Source: Dysgonomonas sp. BGC7
Lineage (GTDB): Bacteria > Bacteroidota > Bacteroidia > Bacteroidales > Dysgonomonadaceae
Assembly (NCBI RefSeq): GCF_001261735.1
Contig: NZ_CVRP01000007.1
Location: 511,711 to 575,710 of the forward strand
Direction: 5' to 3'
DNA length: 64,000 nucleotides
The position numbers and the translations under genes are program-made. Numbering within the stretch: the first letter of the stretch is position 1; every line of letters begins with the position of its first letter. Below are positions 36,401 through 44,750 of the stretch, in pieces. A model generated the notes under the pieces. That model was not told the origin of the DNA and did not search any database. It was given only the letters and a program-made list of their open reading frames with translations.

Positions 36401-36934
36401 GGAAATACAGTAGACTATATTTTGGAAGATGGCTGTATCTCTATGCATCCAAGTAAGGCTCATGGCGGAAACTTATATACAAAAGACGAGTATGGTAATT
36501 TCATATTCCGTTTCGAGTTCCAGTTGACTCCGGGTGCTAATAATGGCTTGGGTATCCGTACTCCTATGGAAGGCGATGCAGCATATGTAGGTATGGAACT
36601 TCAGATTTTAGATAACGAAGCACCTATTTATAAGAATTTGAAACCTTATCAATATCACGGATCTGTTTATGGCATTATTCCTTCCGAAAGAGGTCACTTA
36701 AAACCGGTTGGAGAGTGGAATTATCAGGAAGTGATTGCTAATGGTGACAATATTAAGATCACATTGAACGGAGTAGTTATTCTGGATGGAAATATCAGAG
36801 AGGCTACAAAAGCGGGTACTCCTGACGGAAAAGAACATCCTGGGCTTTTCAATAAGACTGGTCATATCGGATTTTTAGGTCACGGATCTCCAGTTAAGTT
36901 CAAAAATATAAGGATCAAAGAATTGAAACCTTAA
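33467..36934 (+). CDS. HEAT-repeat protein with two C-terminal DUF1080 (3-keto-glycoside hydrolase family) domains
   Basis: 1155 residues with signal peptide MKKIYLLASIILCSAMLFA. Residues about 40-730 are helical HEAT-like repeats (recurring patterns such as LLNALKDSDKNYRNAALAFA and NTGSPSVKAAAYTALRDVV). Residues about 745-945 (YASIFNGKDLSGWKG) and 955-1155 (YKVLFDGTNMHQWTG) are two DUF1080 lectin-like domains; each has an F(N/D)G start and a W. Single DUF1080 domains have been shown to cleave 3-keto-glycosides. The fusion to a large HEAT solenoid and the tandem copies are unusual in length; the solenoid may hold a partner or polymer. It follows the oxidoreductase by 20 bp. Confidence 0.88.
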   Translation: MKKIYLLASIILCSAMLFAQAPANRTTQTIVADVLAQMPVQQGAKYNNLMKDLSGTGEEGVVQLVKMMNPPGKGSNASVEYALSGLSHYVSGLTVDMPRLTVANAYVKALDLVTDREIKAFIIRQLEIIGKEESVAKLASYLNDEVLSGPAARALASINTPEGGKALLGALGKAGNNKTKEDIILAIAHMQLAEGEAPLKSLLGTGDEKMQKTLLYALSRVGSKSSLPELALLAEKANFGMEKTGANEAYIALLKRVLKQGDVKEVEKAAADLMKKASKAGQTQSREAALEVLMAAKPAEASKLLMNALKDSDKNYRNAALAFASQYANLGMYIELAKLVQKGKPEVKEDILNSILIDIRDTEKKKMIEEIRLVAKGDAAVSFIQVIGNLLDEKQKEPLEVRLAAMRVLSSTGDAQAGLALIDQLASNDSKIVTQAKESLASFGMGITSEVAAVIPKATDAGKIAALELLALRKANSQTAVVIEQINTGSPSVKAAAYTALRDVVSPQNIKELYSMLESAEPANIAPIQKALTSALNIYPQNKQAEIVVNQMEKVNNGKEYLYYPVLAGTGDPAALAIISDKFTSETGEAKNAAFQALVDWKGIEAAEKLYAIAKDASASDYSSKALDRYIQLASSSLLTGENRRMLLTNAMEIAKTDTQKNQILKELGNTGSFLGMALAGQYLASKPVQQAAANAVMTIALANKDFTGNIVEDLLKKVSQVLDNPDADYQKQAIQKHLNELPKEEGYASIFNGKDLSGWKGLVENPIARSKMKPADLAAKQAAADQLAKTHWLVQNGILAFDGKGHDNLCTVKQYGDFEMLVDWNLDIAGPEADAGVYLRGTPQVQIWDTARVKVGAQVGSGGLYNNQKNESKPLVVADNKLGEWNTFYIKMIGDRVTVKLNGVLVVDNVILENYWDRTQPIFPTEQIELQAHGSKVYYRNIYVKELERPEPFELSAQEKKDGYKVLFDGTNMHQWTGNTVDYILEDGCISMHPSKAHGGNLYTKDEYGNFIFRFEFQLTPGANNGLGIRTPMEGDAAYVGMELQILDNEAPIYKNLKPYQYHGSVYGIIPSERGHLKPVGEWNYQEVIANGDNIKITLNGVVILDGNIREATKAGTPDGKEHPGLFNKTGHIGFLGHGSPVKFKNIRIKELKP

Positions 36935-36963
36935 TCGAGAGAACAGAATAGTTTTGAAATAAA

Positions 36964-37007
36964 TATATAAAACGGGCGGAAAGGTAATTTCCGCCCGTTT
37001 TATATAT
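36964..37007. terminator. Terminator closing the accessory locus
   Basis: A long palindrome with arms ATATAAAACGGGCGGAAA and complement, small loop, symmetric A/T flanks. It lies between the DUF1080 gene (plus) and argF' (minus), so it works for both. Confidence 0.88.
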
Positions 37008-37029
37008 GTCAAATTTTTTATTTGCACTG

Positions 37030-37983
37030 TTATAAGCTTTCCAGCATTCTTTTTATAACTGTCTGAGCAGATATTTCTCTATTGGCAGCCTCTTGTATAA
37101 CTATAGATTGAGGACTTTCTATAACATCGTCGCTTACTATCATATTGCGTCTTACAGGTAGGCAATGCATAAAAAGAGCGTTGTTTGTCAGAGCCATTTT
37201 TTCTGTTGTAACTGTCCATGACATATCTTTACTGATAATCTGTCCATAATTAGGGTCTGCAAAAGCCGCCCAGTTTTTTGCATATACGAAGTCTGCACCT
37301 TCCAAAGCTTTATCCTGTTTGTATTCGACTTTTGCTCCTCGTACAAATTGAGGTGCAAGTTCGTAGCCTTCAGGATGTGTAATTACAAAATCCACATCAG
37401 CTTCATTCATAAAGTCTGCAAAAGAGTTTGGAACAGCCTGAGGTAAAGCCTTTGGATGTGGAGCCCATGTAAGTACTACTTTGGGTCTGTCTTTTTTCTT
37501 ATATTCCTCTATTGTTATCAGGTCGGCAAATGCTTGCAAAGGATGACCTGTTGCAGCCTCCATACTAAATACTGGTCTGCCTGAATATTGGATAAATTGG
37601 TTTAATATCTTTTCTTGATAGTCATCTTCTTTATTCTCAAATTGAGCAAATGCACGCACTCCGATTATGTCGCAATAGCTTCCCATTACAGGAATAGCCT
37701 CCAGTATATGTTCCGATTTGTCACCATCCATGATAACCCCTCTCTCAGTTTCCAGTTTCCATGCTCCCTGATTGATGTCCAGTACCATAGTATTCATGCC
37801 CAGATTCATTCCTGCCTTTTGTGTACTCAGTCGTGTACGAAGGCTGGAGTTGAAGAATACCATCAATAAGGTTTTGTTTTCGCCAAGATGTTTATAGGCA
37901 AAACGATTCTTCTTTATTTCAAGAGCTTCTTTTATTGCGGCATTCAGGTTGCCAAGGTCTTTTACATTAGTATATGTTCTCAT
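37030..37983 (-). CDS. N-succinylornithine (or N-acetylornithine) carbamoyltransferase
   Basis: 317 residues. The start is ATG 37983; the codon before it is TTG. The carbamoyl-phosphate loop FFNSSLRTR (43-51) is present, as are MHCLPVRR and QEAANRE near the C-terminus. These define the acetyl/succinyl-ornithine carbamoyltransferase branch of arginine synthesis in Bacteroidota. From memory of the B. fragilis enzyme, residue 90 (Pro in GDKP) sets succinyl preference and Glu at this place sets acetyl preference. Here residue 90 is Ser (GDKS), so preference is uncertain. The gene stands apart from other arg genes. Confidence 0.9.
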   Translation of the reverse strand: MRTYTNVKDLGNLNAAIKEALEIKKNRFAYKHLGENKTLLMVFFNSSLRTRLSTQKAGMNLGMNTMVLDINQGAWKLETERGVIMDGDKSEHILEAIPVMGSYCDIIGVRAFAQFENKEDDYQEKILNQFIQYSGRPVFSMEAATGHPLQAFADLITIEEYKKKDRPKVVLTWAPHPKALPQAVPNSFADFMNEADVDFVITHPEGYELAPQFVRGAKVEYKQDKALEGADFVYAKNWAAFADPNYGQIISKDMSWTVTTEKMALTNNALFMHCLPVRRNMIVSDDVIESPQSIVIQEAANREISAQTVIKRMLESL

Positions 37984-38132
37984 CAAAAAAATCTTATGCG
38001 GTTAATTAATTATGATTATAAAGATAGACAATAGTATCGAAACGATTGCACTCAGAGATAATTTATAGATGTTGTCCAACTATGAAAAAGCGTAATCGAA
38101 GCTTAAATATTGTTCTCATATTCAATTGTATT

Positions 38133-39050
38133 CTAAAAAAATATCTTTACTCGTTTGTCGAGTAGATAAACTATATAAGACAATAATGCTGCAATAATTA
38201 CTACCAATACATATTTATAGATTGTATATTCATAAGGAATCTGTAATGTATATATTACCAAAGGATGAATAAAATATATTCCGGAAGATAAACTTCCGAT
38301 AAAGGATTTTCCGGAAGACATCATCGGATGTTTTATAACATAAGCAAACAGAGCCGGACAAATAAGAAAAGGTGATAAAAGAAAATCCTGATATATATAA
38401 ATATCTCTATAAAATACATATTGATAATAAGCTTCCATAACAAGACTTATAGCCCCTATAATAATGCATGAAAGAAGTATTTTGTCAGATATTGAATTTT
38501 CTATATCTTTTGCTTTGATATAATATCCCAGTGCGATGAAGGGAAAAGCTAAGGTGATACCGCTCCTGTATAAGTATAGGTATTCGTGATGTTCTTTACT
38601 GAAAAAATATCCTACAATAAATGACAATAGAGCTATAAGAAGGATAAGGTTGTCTTTTTTTACAATCTTTTTTAGAGCAAAGAGAAATAGGATACCAACA
38701 AATAGAGCCGGAAGATACCAAAGGTGGAAATATCCGAATATCAAATTACGTATTGTTGATTTTAAATCGCCTAATGAAAACCAATAAGGGGAATATATTA
38801 TCGACCAGGTTACATATATTATCAATAAATGTTTTACATAGCTTAATAGCTTTTTAGGCTTATCTAATCTCGAGCATATAAAATAACCGTTTATGATGAA
38901 GAATATGGGTACAGCTATTCTCGCAATACCATTAGATACCAGCCACCCAGCCATCTTATGTGATGGAAATAATGGCTGCATATGGCTACTAACAACCAAT
39001 AGGCTAAGAAGAATCTTAAAATAATCGAGTTTTATATTGCGTTCCATCAT
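38133..39050 (-). CDS. Acyltransferase 3 family membrane protein
   Basis: 305 residues with about ten hydrophobic helices. The N-terminal LDYFKILLSLLVVSSH (His near 23) and FFIINGYFI match the acyltransferase-3 family, which moves acetyl or other acyl groups onto surface sugars. No extra SGNH domain is present. Its ATG overlaps the stop of the small upstream gene by an ATGA, so they are translationally coupled. It is the last gene of the proBA unit. Confidence 0.85.
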   Translation of the reverse strand: MMERNIKLDYFKILLSLLVVSSHMQPLFPSHKMAGWLVSNGIARIAVPIFFIINGYFICSRLDKPKKLLSYVKHLLIIYVTWSIIYSPYWFSLGDLKSTIRNLIFGYFHLWYLPALFVGILFLFALKKIVKKDNLILLIALLSFIVGYFFSKEHHEYLYLYRSGITLAFPFIALGYYIKAKDIENSISDKILLSCIIIGAISLVMEAYYQYVFYRDIYIYQDFLLSPFLICPALFAYVIKHPMMSSGKSFIGSLSSGIYFIHPLVIYTLQIPYEYTIYKYVLVVIIAALLSYIVYLLDKRVKIFF

Positions 39051-39235
39051 TCCGTCGGGTAATTCTTAGTATCTCTTTTTCGGTCATACAGCTTTTTACT
39101 TTTGTGTATTTTCGTTATACGCTTCCATCCGGGAGATTGAGATAACTCTTCGTCTCTGTCAGCCTTTTTTACGGCTTTTATGTAATCTTCTATCTTTATA
39201 CTGTTTGTGTTGTTCTTTCTTCTTTTCTTGCTCAT
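39047..39235 (-). CDS. Small basic protein of unknown function
   Basis: 62 residues, rich in Lys and Arg (MSKKRRKN at the start, KLYDRKRD near the end), no membrane segment. I do not recognise a family. It is very likely real: its start overlaps the proA stop by ATGA (39232-39235) and its stop overlaps the acyltransferase start by ATGA (39047-39050), so it is wedged by two coupled junctions. The charge suggests nucleic-acid or ribosome contact, but that is a guess. Confidence 0.65.
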   Translation of the reverse strand: MSKKRRKNNTNSIKIEDYIKAVKKADRDEELSQSPGWKRITKIHKSKKLYDRKRDTKNYPTE

Positions 39236-40485
39236 GTTCTGGTTTGTCCGTTACCCTCTATTATCCATTTATAAGTGCATAGTTCTTCTAATGCCATTGG
39301 CCCACGAGCATGCATTTTTTGTGTACTGATACCAATTTCTGCTCCCAGCCCAAACTGAGCCCCATCTGTAAAAGCGGTAGAAGCATTTGCATAAACACAG
39401 GCTGCATCTATTATTTTTTCGAAAAAAGAGATTGCCTCTTTATCTTCACTGATGATGGCTTCACTATGTTTCGAACTATATTTAGAAATATGTGATATTG
39501 CTTCTTCGATATTATATACTGTCTTTATAGCCATCTTGTAATCGAGAAACTCTGTGCCGAAACTGTCCTCATCTGCTTTTTTTAATAAATCATAAGAGTA
39601 ATGAGGGAATAGAGCTTCGTATGCTTGCTTATCGGCATATATGGTTACGTTTTTCTTTTCCAAATCTTCGCATAAGTAGTGAAGGTCTTCAAGTCTTTCT
39701 TTATCAATAACGAGGCAATCTAAAGAATTGCAGACACTAACCTTACGGGTTTTAGCATTAGTTATTATATCTTTTCCTTTTCTTAGGTCTCCCTCTGTAT
39801 GGAAATAAGTATGACATACCCCGGCTCCGGTTTCTATAACAGGTATACGTGCATTTTCTCGTACATAGTCTATTAGTTCTCTGCCCCCTCGTGGAATAAT
39901 AAGGTCTACATACTCTCGTGCATTTAGTAACTCATCAGTTGCCGATCGTTCATTGGGCAAAAGGGTACATACATTTGGATTTATTCCATTCTGATCTAAT
40001 ACATCCCTTATGATACCAACAATCGCTTCGTTCGAAAAACGGGCATCAGAGCCACCTTTCAGGATGCAGGCATTACCCGATTTGAAGCAAAGAGAAAATA
40101 CATCGAAGCTAACGTTAGGACGAGCCTCGTATATAATACCGATCACACCGAATGGAACACTTATTTTAGATAAATGCAGGCCATTAGGTAAAGTTTTTTG
40201 CATCAAATATTTACCTGTCGGAGAAGACAAATGAACTACATTCCTTATATCTTTTACGATGTCTACTATCCGTGCTTCGTTAAGCAATAGACGATCGTAT
40301 TTGGGGTTGTTTATGTCCATCCTTTGCAGATCTTTCTGATTCTCTGCAAGAATATAGTACATTTTAGACTCGGTTTCTTTGGCAATAGCTTCCAGTATTG
40401 CATTTATTTCTTTTTCTTCCAACAGGTTCAGGCTTTTCGAAACCTCAGATATCAGTTGGAACGTGCTCTGGTGATAGTCGTCCAT
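39232..40485 (-). CDS. proA: Glutamate-5-semialdehyde dehydrogenase (gamma-glutamyl phosphate reductase)
   Basis: 417 residues, full length. It is the second step of proline synthesis, reducing gamma-glutamyl phosphate with NADPH. Seen: the N-terminal cofactor region with [13 protein letters not shown] and [13 protein letters not shown], the catalytic Cys in [12 protein letters not shown], and the C-terminal [16 protein letters not shown] signature of ProA. The start codon follows the proB stop by two bases, and the next gene starts inside its stop codon. Confidence 0.97.
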   Translation of the reverse strand: MDDYHQSTFQLISEVSKSLNLLEEKEINAILEAIAKETESKMYYILAENQKDLQRMDINNPKYDRLLLNEARIVDIVKDIRNVVHLSSPTGKYLMQKTLPNGLHLSKISVPFGVIGIIYEARPNVSFDVFSLCFKSGNACILKGGSDARFSNEAIVGIIRDVLDQNGINPNVCTLLPNERSATDELLNAREYVDLIIPRGGRELIDYVRENARIPVIETGAGVCHTYFHTEGDLRKGKDIITNAKTRKVSVCNSLDCLVIDKERLEDLHYLCEDLEKKNVTIYADKQAYEALFPHYSYDLLKKADEDSFGTEFLDYKMAIKTVYNIEEAISHISKYSSKHSEAIISEDKEAISFFEKIIDAACVYANASTAFTDGAQFGLGAEIGISTQKMHARGPMALEELCTYKWIIEGNGQTRT

Positions 40486-40487
40486 TT

Positions 40488-41561
40488 TTATTTTTCAATA
40501 TATAAATAATCGTAATGAATAATCGCTTTCCTATTATTTTTTCCTATTATTTCTTTTGCTTTTTCGCTGCTGTATGCTGTTCTCCCTATACCTATTTGTT
40601 TGCCGGATTCGTCTATAATGCGAACTATATCATCATTTTCAAAGTTGCCGATAATTTTTGTCACACCAATAGGTAAGAGGCTAACAGCCTTATTGCCTAG
40701 TAAAACTTCTTTAGCTCCCTCATTGATGTGTAACTCTCCTTTAGTAAAGCCTTCCGAATGTGCAATCCATTTTTTTACACTCGTTGTTCCTTTGGCGGCA
40801 GGAACGAAACGGGTAGATAACGCCTCTTTGCTTTTTATCAGATCTGTAAGTATATTATCCTGTCTGCCATTGGCTATAATTACTTCTATTCCTTCTTCTG
40901 CCACCTTTCGGGCAATATTATATTTAGTTATCATACCTCCACGTCCAGTAGAGGATTTGGATGATTGTATACAGCTCTCTATATTATCCTTAGGCTCTAT
41001 TATCCTTAATATCTCAGACTCCGGTTTTGACGGATCACCTGTATATATGCCATTTATATTACTTAAGATAATCAATTTCTTGGCATCCATCATTGTAGCC
41101 ACCAATCCCGAAAGTTCATCATTGTCTGTAAACATGAGCTCGTTTACAGAAATAGCGTCATTTTCGTTTACTATTGGTATTACTTTATTTTCGAGCATTA
41201 CCGACATGCAGTTTCGCTGATTGAGATAATGACGACGGGTTGCAAAATCTTCTTTAGTTGCCAGTATTTGTCCACATACAATATTTTGCTGGCGAAAAAG
41301 ATCCGAGTATCTGTTTATAAGCTTTACTTGTCCTATTGAGGCATAGAGCTGACGGGCAGAGATAGTATCTAACTTTGTCTTTGGCTTTATTTCCGATCTG
41401 CCTGATGCCACTGCTCCTGACGATACAAGGATTACCTCTATGTTATTCTTATGCAACTCGCCTATCTGATCAACCAGAGCAGACATTCTAGTGACATCGA
41501 GAGTCCCGTCTTTGCGGGTAAGTATCTGACTTCCTATTTTTACAACTATACGCTCTTTCAT
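40488..41561 (-). CDS. proB: Glutamate 5-kinase
   Basis: 357 residues: an amino-acid kinase domain (1-250; VKIGSQILT at the start, [11 protein letters not shown], the [10 protein letters not shown] block) followed by a PUA domain (about 270-355). It makes gamma-glutamyl phosphate and is normally feedback-inhibited by proline. A few positions in the phosphate-loop read SQILT rather than the more usual SxxLT, still within family range. It leads the unit proB-proA-small protein-acyltransferase. Confidence 0.95.
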   Translation of the reverse strand: MKERIVVKIGSQILTRKDGTLDVTRMSALVDQIGELHKNNIEVILVSSGAVASGRSEIKPKTKLDTISARQLYASIGQVKLINRYSDLFRQQNIVCGQILATKEDFATRRHYLNQRNCMSVMLENKVIPIVNENDAISVNELMFTDNDELSGLVATMMDAKKLIILSNINGIYTGDPSKPESEILRIIEPKDNIESCIQSSKSSTGRGGMITKYNIARKVAEEGIEVIIANGRQDNILTDLIKSKEALSTRFVPAAKGTTSVKKWIAHSEGFTKGELHINEGAKEVLLGNKAVSLLPIGVTKIIGNFENDDIVRIIDESGKQIGIGRTAYSSEKAKEIIGKNNRKAIIHYDYLYIEK

Positions 41562-41582
41562 ATAAAAATATACCTAAAGTAA

Positions 41583-41590
41583 CAAAGTTA
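41583..41590 (-). promoter_or_regulatory. Putative -7 box for proB
   Basis: TAACTTTG on the minus strand matches TAnnTTTG and lies 21 bp before the proB start codon. A -33 partner is not clear. Confidence 0.45.
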
Positions 41591-41682
41591 TAATTTTATT
41601 TTTAGTAAAATGTTGTTGTAAAAATAAAATAGATAGAAAATAGATATTTGATATTTGTGTAGTCTGATGTAATAATACTCTA

Positions 41683-42849
41683 TCAGAATTTGTTTATTGC
41701 CAGCCAAACAGATTTAATCTGCACACTATCATTCAGGGCAGTTATCTTAAAGAATGGTTTCTCATTGTGGAAGAGGTATTGAAATTTATATCTCTTATAG
41801 TCGTCATATTTGTTATCTCTTTCAACGTGGAATCCGTTAGCGTCGATAGCAAATTTTCCTTTAGCTTCTACCGTAAAGTATAACGCTCCTAAGTATAGAC
41901 TATCAGGAACATACTCTTTAAGGGTCAGTGTTTGATCTTTTTTCAGATATGCAATGTCGTCGGATATATTCCCGTCTGTAATGTAGCTATTAAAGTTTCC
42001 ATCCGTATTGTCGTTATATATTGCATATTCCCGTTTAAAATTGGGGGCAATATCATCGGATATTATACCATCAAATCCCAGTGCAAATATGTTATCAAAC
42101 TCCTCTTTGGGTACTGTCCATGTTGATGTCAACAGCCCCGATTTATGCATTTTTTCTATATTTTCTTTGTCTATTTCTGTGTATCGAGGATAATAATTGA
42201 ATTTGTTCTTCAATAAAAACTCTGAATCCTGAACCAGATCCCTATATAGAGGTATTTGTTTATCAAAACTTCTTATATATTCTAGCACCCATGTATCGAA
42301 ACTGGAAATGGAAAAATTGCCATGTCCTAGCATTCTTACAGCAGTATTATATAGCTTCTTTACATCTTCTTTTTTGAAATATGCTTCCTTTATCTCGATG
42401 TAAGGATATATCCTTTCTTCTCTGCATATCGACAAAGCTTCTTCCAATGTCGGGATCGGACGCCGCATGGTTGGATTCTCAGCTGTCAGGACATATTTTT
42501 CTCTCAGTTCTTGCAGATTATGTTCGTCACAATATACATTGCCTCCTTCTATTATAGAATAGTCTGATGCATTCCTACATGTTTCGTTAATGGCTATACT
42601 GTGCATCAGGATAATATGTCCATCTTTAGTTACATATGTGTCCATTTCTATAAAATCGGCACCTATGCGTCCGGCTAGAGCAATCGCATCCAAGCTATTC
42701 CCCGGTGCAATTTTCTCTTCCATAGATAATCCTTTATGGAGAACTATATCAGGCATTTGCTTTGCAGGGCGAGTCGGAGTAGTAGTATTACCACAAGAGA
42801 GGAAAAATATAGATAATGTAATGTATATAAGTGTTTTCTTTACGGACAT
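41683..42849 (-). CDS. Glycerophosphodiester phosphodiesterase family lipoprotein with C-terminal extension
   Basis: 388 residues. Lipobox FLSC (Cys near 19). The GDPD barrel covers about 34-275: the first motif is HKG where the family usually has HRG, then EMDTYVTKDG and LMHS carry the acidic metal ligands and second His, and GFDGIISDDI closes the barrel. A beta-rich extension follows (about 280-388), which might bind the substrate or cell wall. The Arg-to-Lys change near the catalytic His may lower or shift activity. It lies 28 bp downstream of cysS on the same strand. Confidence 0.85.
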   Translation of the reverse strand: MSVKKTLIYITLSIFFLSCGNTTTPTRPAKQMPDIVLHKGLSMEEKIAPGNSLDAIALAGRIGADFIEMDTYVTKDGHIILMHSIAINETCRNASDYSIIEGGNVYCDEHNLQELREKYVLTAENPTMRRPIPTLEEALSICREERIYPYIEIKEAYFKKEDVKKLYNTAVRMLGHGNFSISSFDTWVLEYIRSFDKQIPLYRDLVQDSEFLLKNKFNYYPRYTEIDKENIEKMHKSGLLTSTWTVPKEEFDNIFALGFDGIISDDIAPNFKREYAIYNDNTDGNFNSYITDGNISDDIAYLKKDQTLTLKEYVPDSLYLGALYFTVEAKGKFAIDANGFHVERDNKYDDYKRYKFQYLFHNEKPFFKITALNDSVQIKSVWLAINKF

Positions 42850-42877
42850 GATCTTTCTTAAAAGTTAGAAATCTTAG

Positions 42878-44353
42878 TTACTTCAGCTTCCATTCGGCAC
42901 CATCCTTGCCATCTTTTATATCGAAGCCTGCTTTTGTAAGTTCATTTCTTATTTGGTCGGATGTTGCCCAATCTTTATTTTCTTTTGCTTTTTGACGTAT
43001 ATCTAACAATAGATTAACAGCTTTGCTATATGCCTCGCTATTTTCATTATTAGCATTAGAAGAGTTGTTTTTTATACCCAATATTTCGAATAAGAACGTG
43101 TCGAATATATTTTTTAGCTCTTTTGTATCTTCTTCTGTAAGACTTATATTGCCGGCAATAGCAGAATTAATTGTAGTAGCAGCTTCACATAAATGAGCTA
43201 TTACTATTGCTGAATTCATATCATCATTTAGAGCATCGTAGCATGCTTGTCTTAAGCCTCTGACTTCGGCAGAAGATGTTTCTGCAATCTGAATCTTGTC
43301 TATTCTGTTGTATGCCTCAAAGAGCCGTTCCAGACTTTTTTCTGCTGCCTGCAAAGCTTCGTTACTAAAATCGATAGTACTTCTATAGTGTGCCTGCAAT
43401 ATAAAGAAGCGGACAGTCATAGGAGAATAGGCTTTCTCTAACAATTCGTTCTCTCCAGAGAAGAGTTGTTCCAGGGTTATGAAATTCCCTAACGATCTCG
43501 CCATTTTTTGCCCTTTCATCGTAATCATATTGTTGTGCATCCAGTATTTTACTACCTGATGCTTTTCTACAGCCGTATTTTGGGCAATCTCACATTCGTG
43601 ATGAGGGAATATCAGATCCAATCCTCCTCCATGAATATCGAACTCAGTACCTAAATATTTCATACTCATTGTGGAGCATTCGAGGTGCCAGCCCGGAAAA
43701 CCGTCGCTCCAAGGTGAAGGCCATCGCATAATATGCTCAGGTGATGCTTTTTTCCACAAGGCAAAATCTACTTTGCTTCGCTTTTCGTGTTGTCCGTCAA
43801 GCTCGCGTGTAGTATTTAGCATTTCTTCTATATTGCGATGCGACAATATACCATAATTGAAGTCTTTATTGTATTTTACAACATCGAAATATACAGATCC
43901 GTTACTTTCGTAAGCATAACCGTTTTTCAGTATTTCCTGTATGGTCTCTATCTGCTCTATAATATGTCCCGAAGCATGAGGTTCTATGCTGGGAGGCAGC
44001 GTATTAAGCTCGTCCATTACCTTATGGTATCTGTTGCTGTAATATTGCACAATCTCCATTGGCTCAAGCTGCTCGAGTCGGGCTTTTTTAGCTATCTTAT
44101 CATCCCCTTCGTCCGCATCGTTTTCCAAATGACCTACATCTGTTATATTACGTACATATCTTACTTTATAACCGATATGTTTGAGATAACGAAAAAGAAG
44201 GTCGAAGGTAATACCGTGGCGGGCGTGTCCCAAATGAGCATCGCTGTATACAGTCGGACCACATACATACATTCCCACGTTGGGTGCATGAATCGGCTCG
44301 AATAACTCTTTGGTACGGGTAAGGGTATTGTAAATAGATAGTTTTTGTTCCAT
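42878..44353 (-). CDS. cysS: Cysteine-tRNA ligase
   Basis: 491 residues from ATG 44353, the start that matches the family ([10 protein letters not shown]); an ATG three codons upstream (44362) is also possible. The class I signatures are HLGHARHG (HIGH) and KMARS in place of KMSKS; this variant is also known in Bacteroidales. The zinc ligands include Cys in VCGPTVY, Cys in HLECS and the HHECE motif. The C-terminal anticodon-binding and extra domains are complete. It heads a unit with the GDPD lipoprotein. Confidence 0.97.
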   Translation of the reverse strand: MEQKLSIYNTLTRTKELFEPIHAPNVGMYVCGPTVYSDAHLGHARHGITFDLLFRYLKHIGYKVRYVRNITDVGHLENDADEGDDKIAKKARLEQLEPMEIVQYYSNRYHKVMDELNTLPPSIEPHASGHIIEQIETIQEILKNGYAYESNGSVYFDVVKYNKDFNYGILSHRNIEEMLNTTRELDGQHEKRSKVDFALWKKASPEHIMRWPSPWSDGFPGWHLECSTMSMKYLGTEFDIHGGGLDLIFPHHECEIAQNTAVEKHQVVKYWMHNNMITMKGQKMARSLGNFITLEQLFSGENELLEKAYSPMTVRFFILQAHYRSTIDFSNEALQAAEKSLERLFEAYNRIDKIQIAETSSAEVRGLRQACYDALNDDMNSAIVIAHLCEAATTINSAIAGNISLTEEDTKELKNIFDTFLFEILGIKNNSSNANNENSEAYSKAVNLLLDIRQKAKENKDWATSDQIRNELTKAGFDIKDGKDGAEWKLK

Positions 44354-44377
44354 GATCTGCATATTGTTTTACAAATA

Positions 44378-44393
44378 CAAAAGTACAAAAATA
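44378..44393 (-). promoter_or_regulatory. Two abutting -7 boxes upstream of cysS
   Basis: Minus-strand TATTTTTG (44386-44393) runs directly into TACTTTTG (44378-44385), both TAnnTTTG matches, 24-39 bp before the cysS start. This may give two start sites one helical turn apart. No clear -33 box. Confidence 0.45.
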
Positions 44394-44424
44394 CTTTTGC
44401 TAAAAAATGCCTCGAGATAAACAA

Positions 44425-44748
44425 TTATAGAAAGACATCCATTGTCACGATTATAGCTGTACAAGTATTAATAAGTGCGACAAAAGATAAAAGTCCTGCT
44501 ATTATATACCATCTCCCTCCATTTTCCTTTGCTCTGGATGTAAAAACTAAAGAGACTACAGAGAAAGAAAGTGCCAGAATACAGATAGCTGTAAATATGT
44601 ATGGTGCTAGATTAGTCCAATTTAAAATATCTTCCTTTTTTGTAGAATATATTATACCAAAAGAAAAGATAGATATTGTATTAGAGACTAATGCCGTAAT
44701 AATTGCAATAAATGTATAAGAAAAGGTATTCTCTGTTTCTTCTGACAT
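44425..44748 (-). CDS. Small membrane protein of unknown function
   Basis: 107 residues with three predicted membrane helices (about 10-35, 47-70, 79-103) and a short charged loop between the second and third. No recognised family. It begins two bases after the dusB stop on the same strand, which supports it over an overlapping plus-strand frame. The link to tRNA modification is positional only. Confidence 0.6.
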   Translation of the reverse strand: MSEETENTFSYTFIAIITALVSNTISIFSFGIIYSTKKEDILNWTNLAPYIFTAICILALSFSVVSLVFTSRAKENGGRWYIIAGLLSFVALINTCTAIIVTMDVFL

Positions 44749-44750
44749 AT

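Noticed and set aside
40600-41220. Plus-strand open frame of about 206 codons
   Set aside because: It is antisense to proB, which has complete family motifs.
44345-44719. Plus-strand open frame overlapping the small membrane protein and the cysS start
   Set aside because: The minus-strand frame has three clean membrane helices and sits two bases after dusB; the plus-strand frame would cover the cysS promoter boxes.
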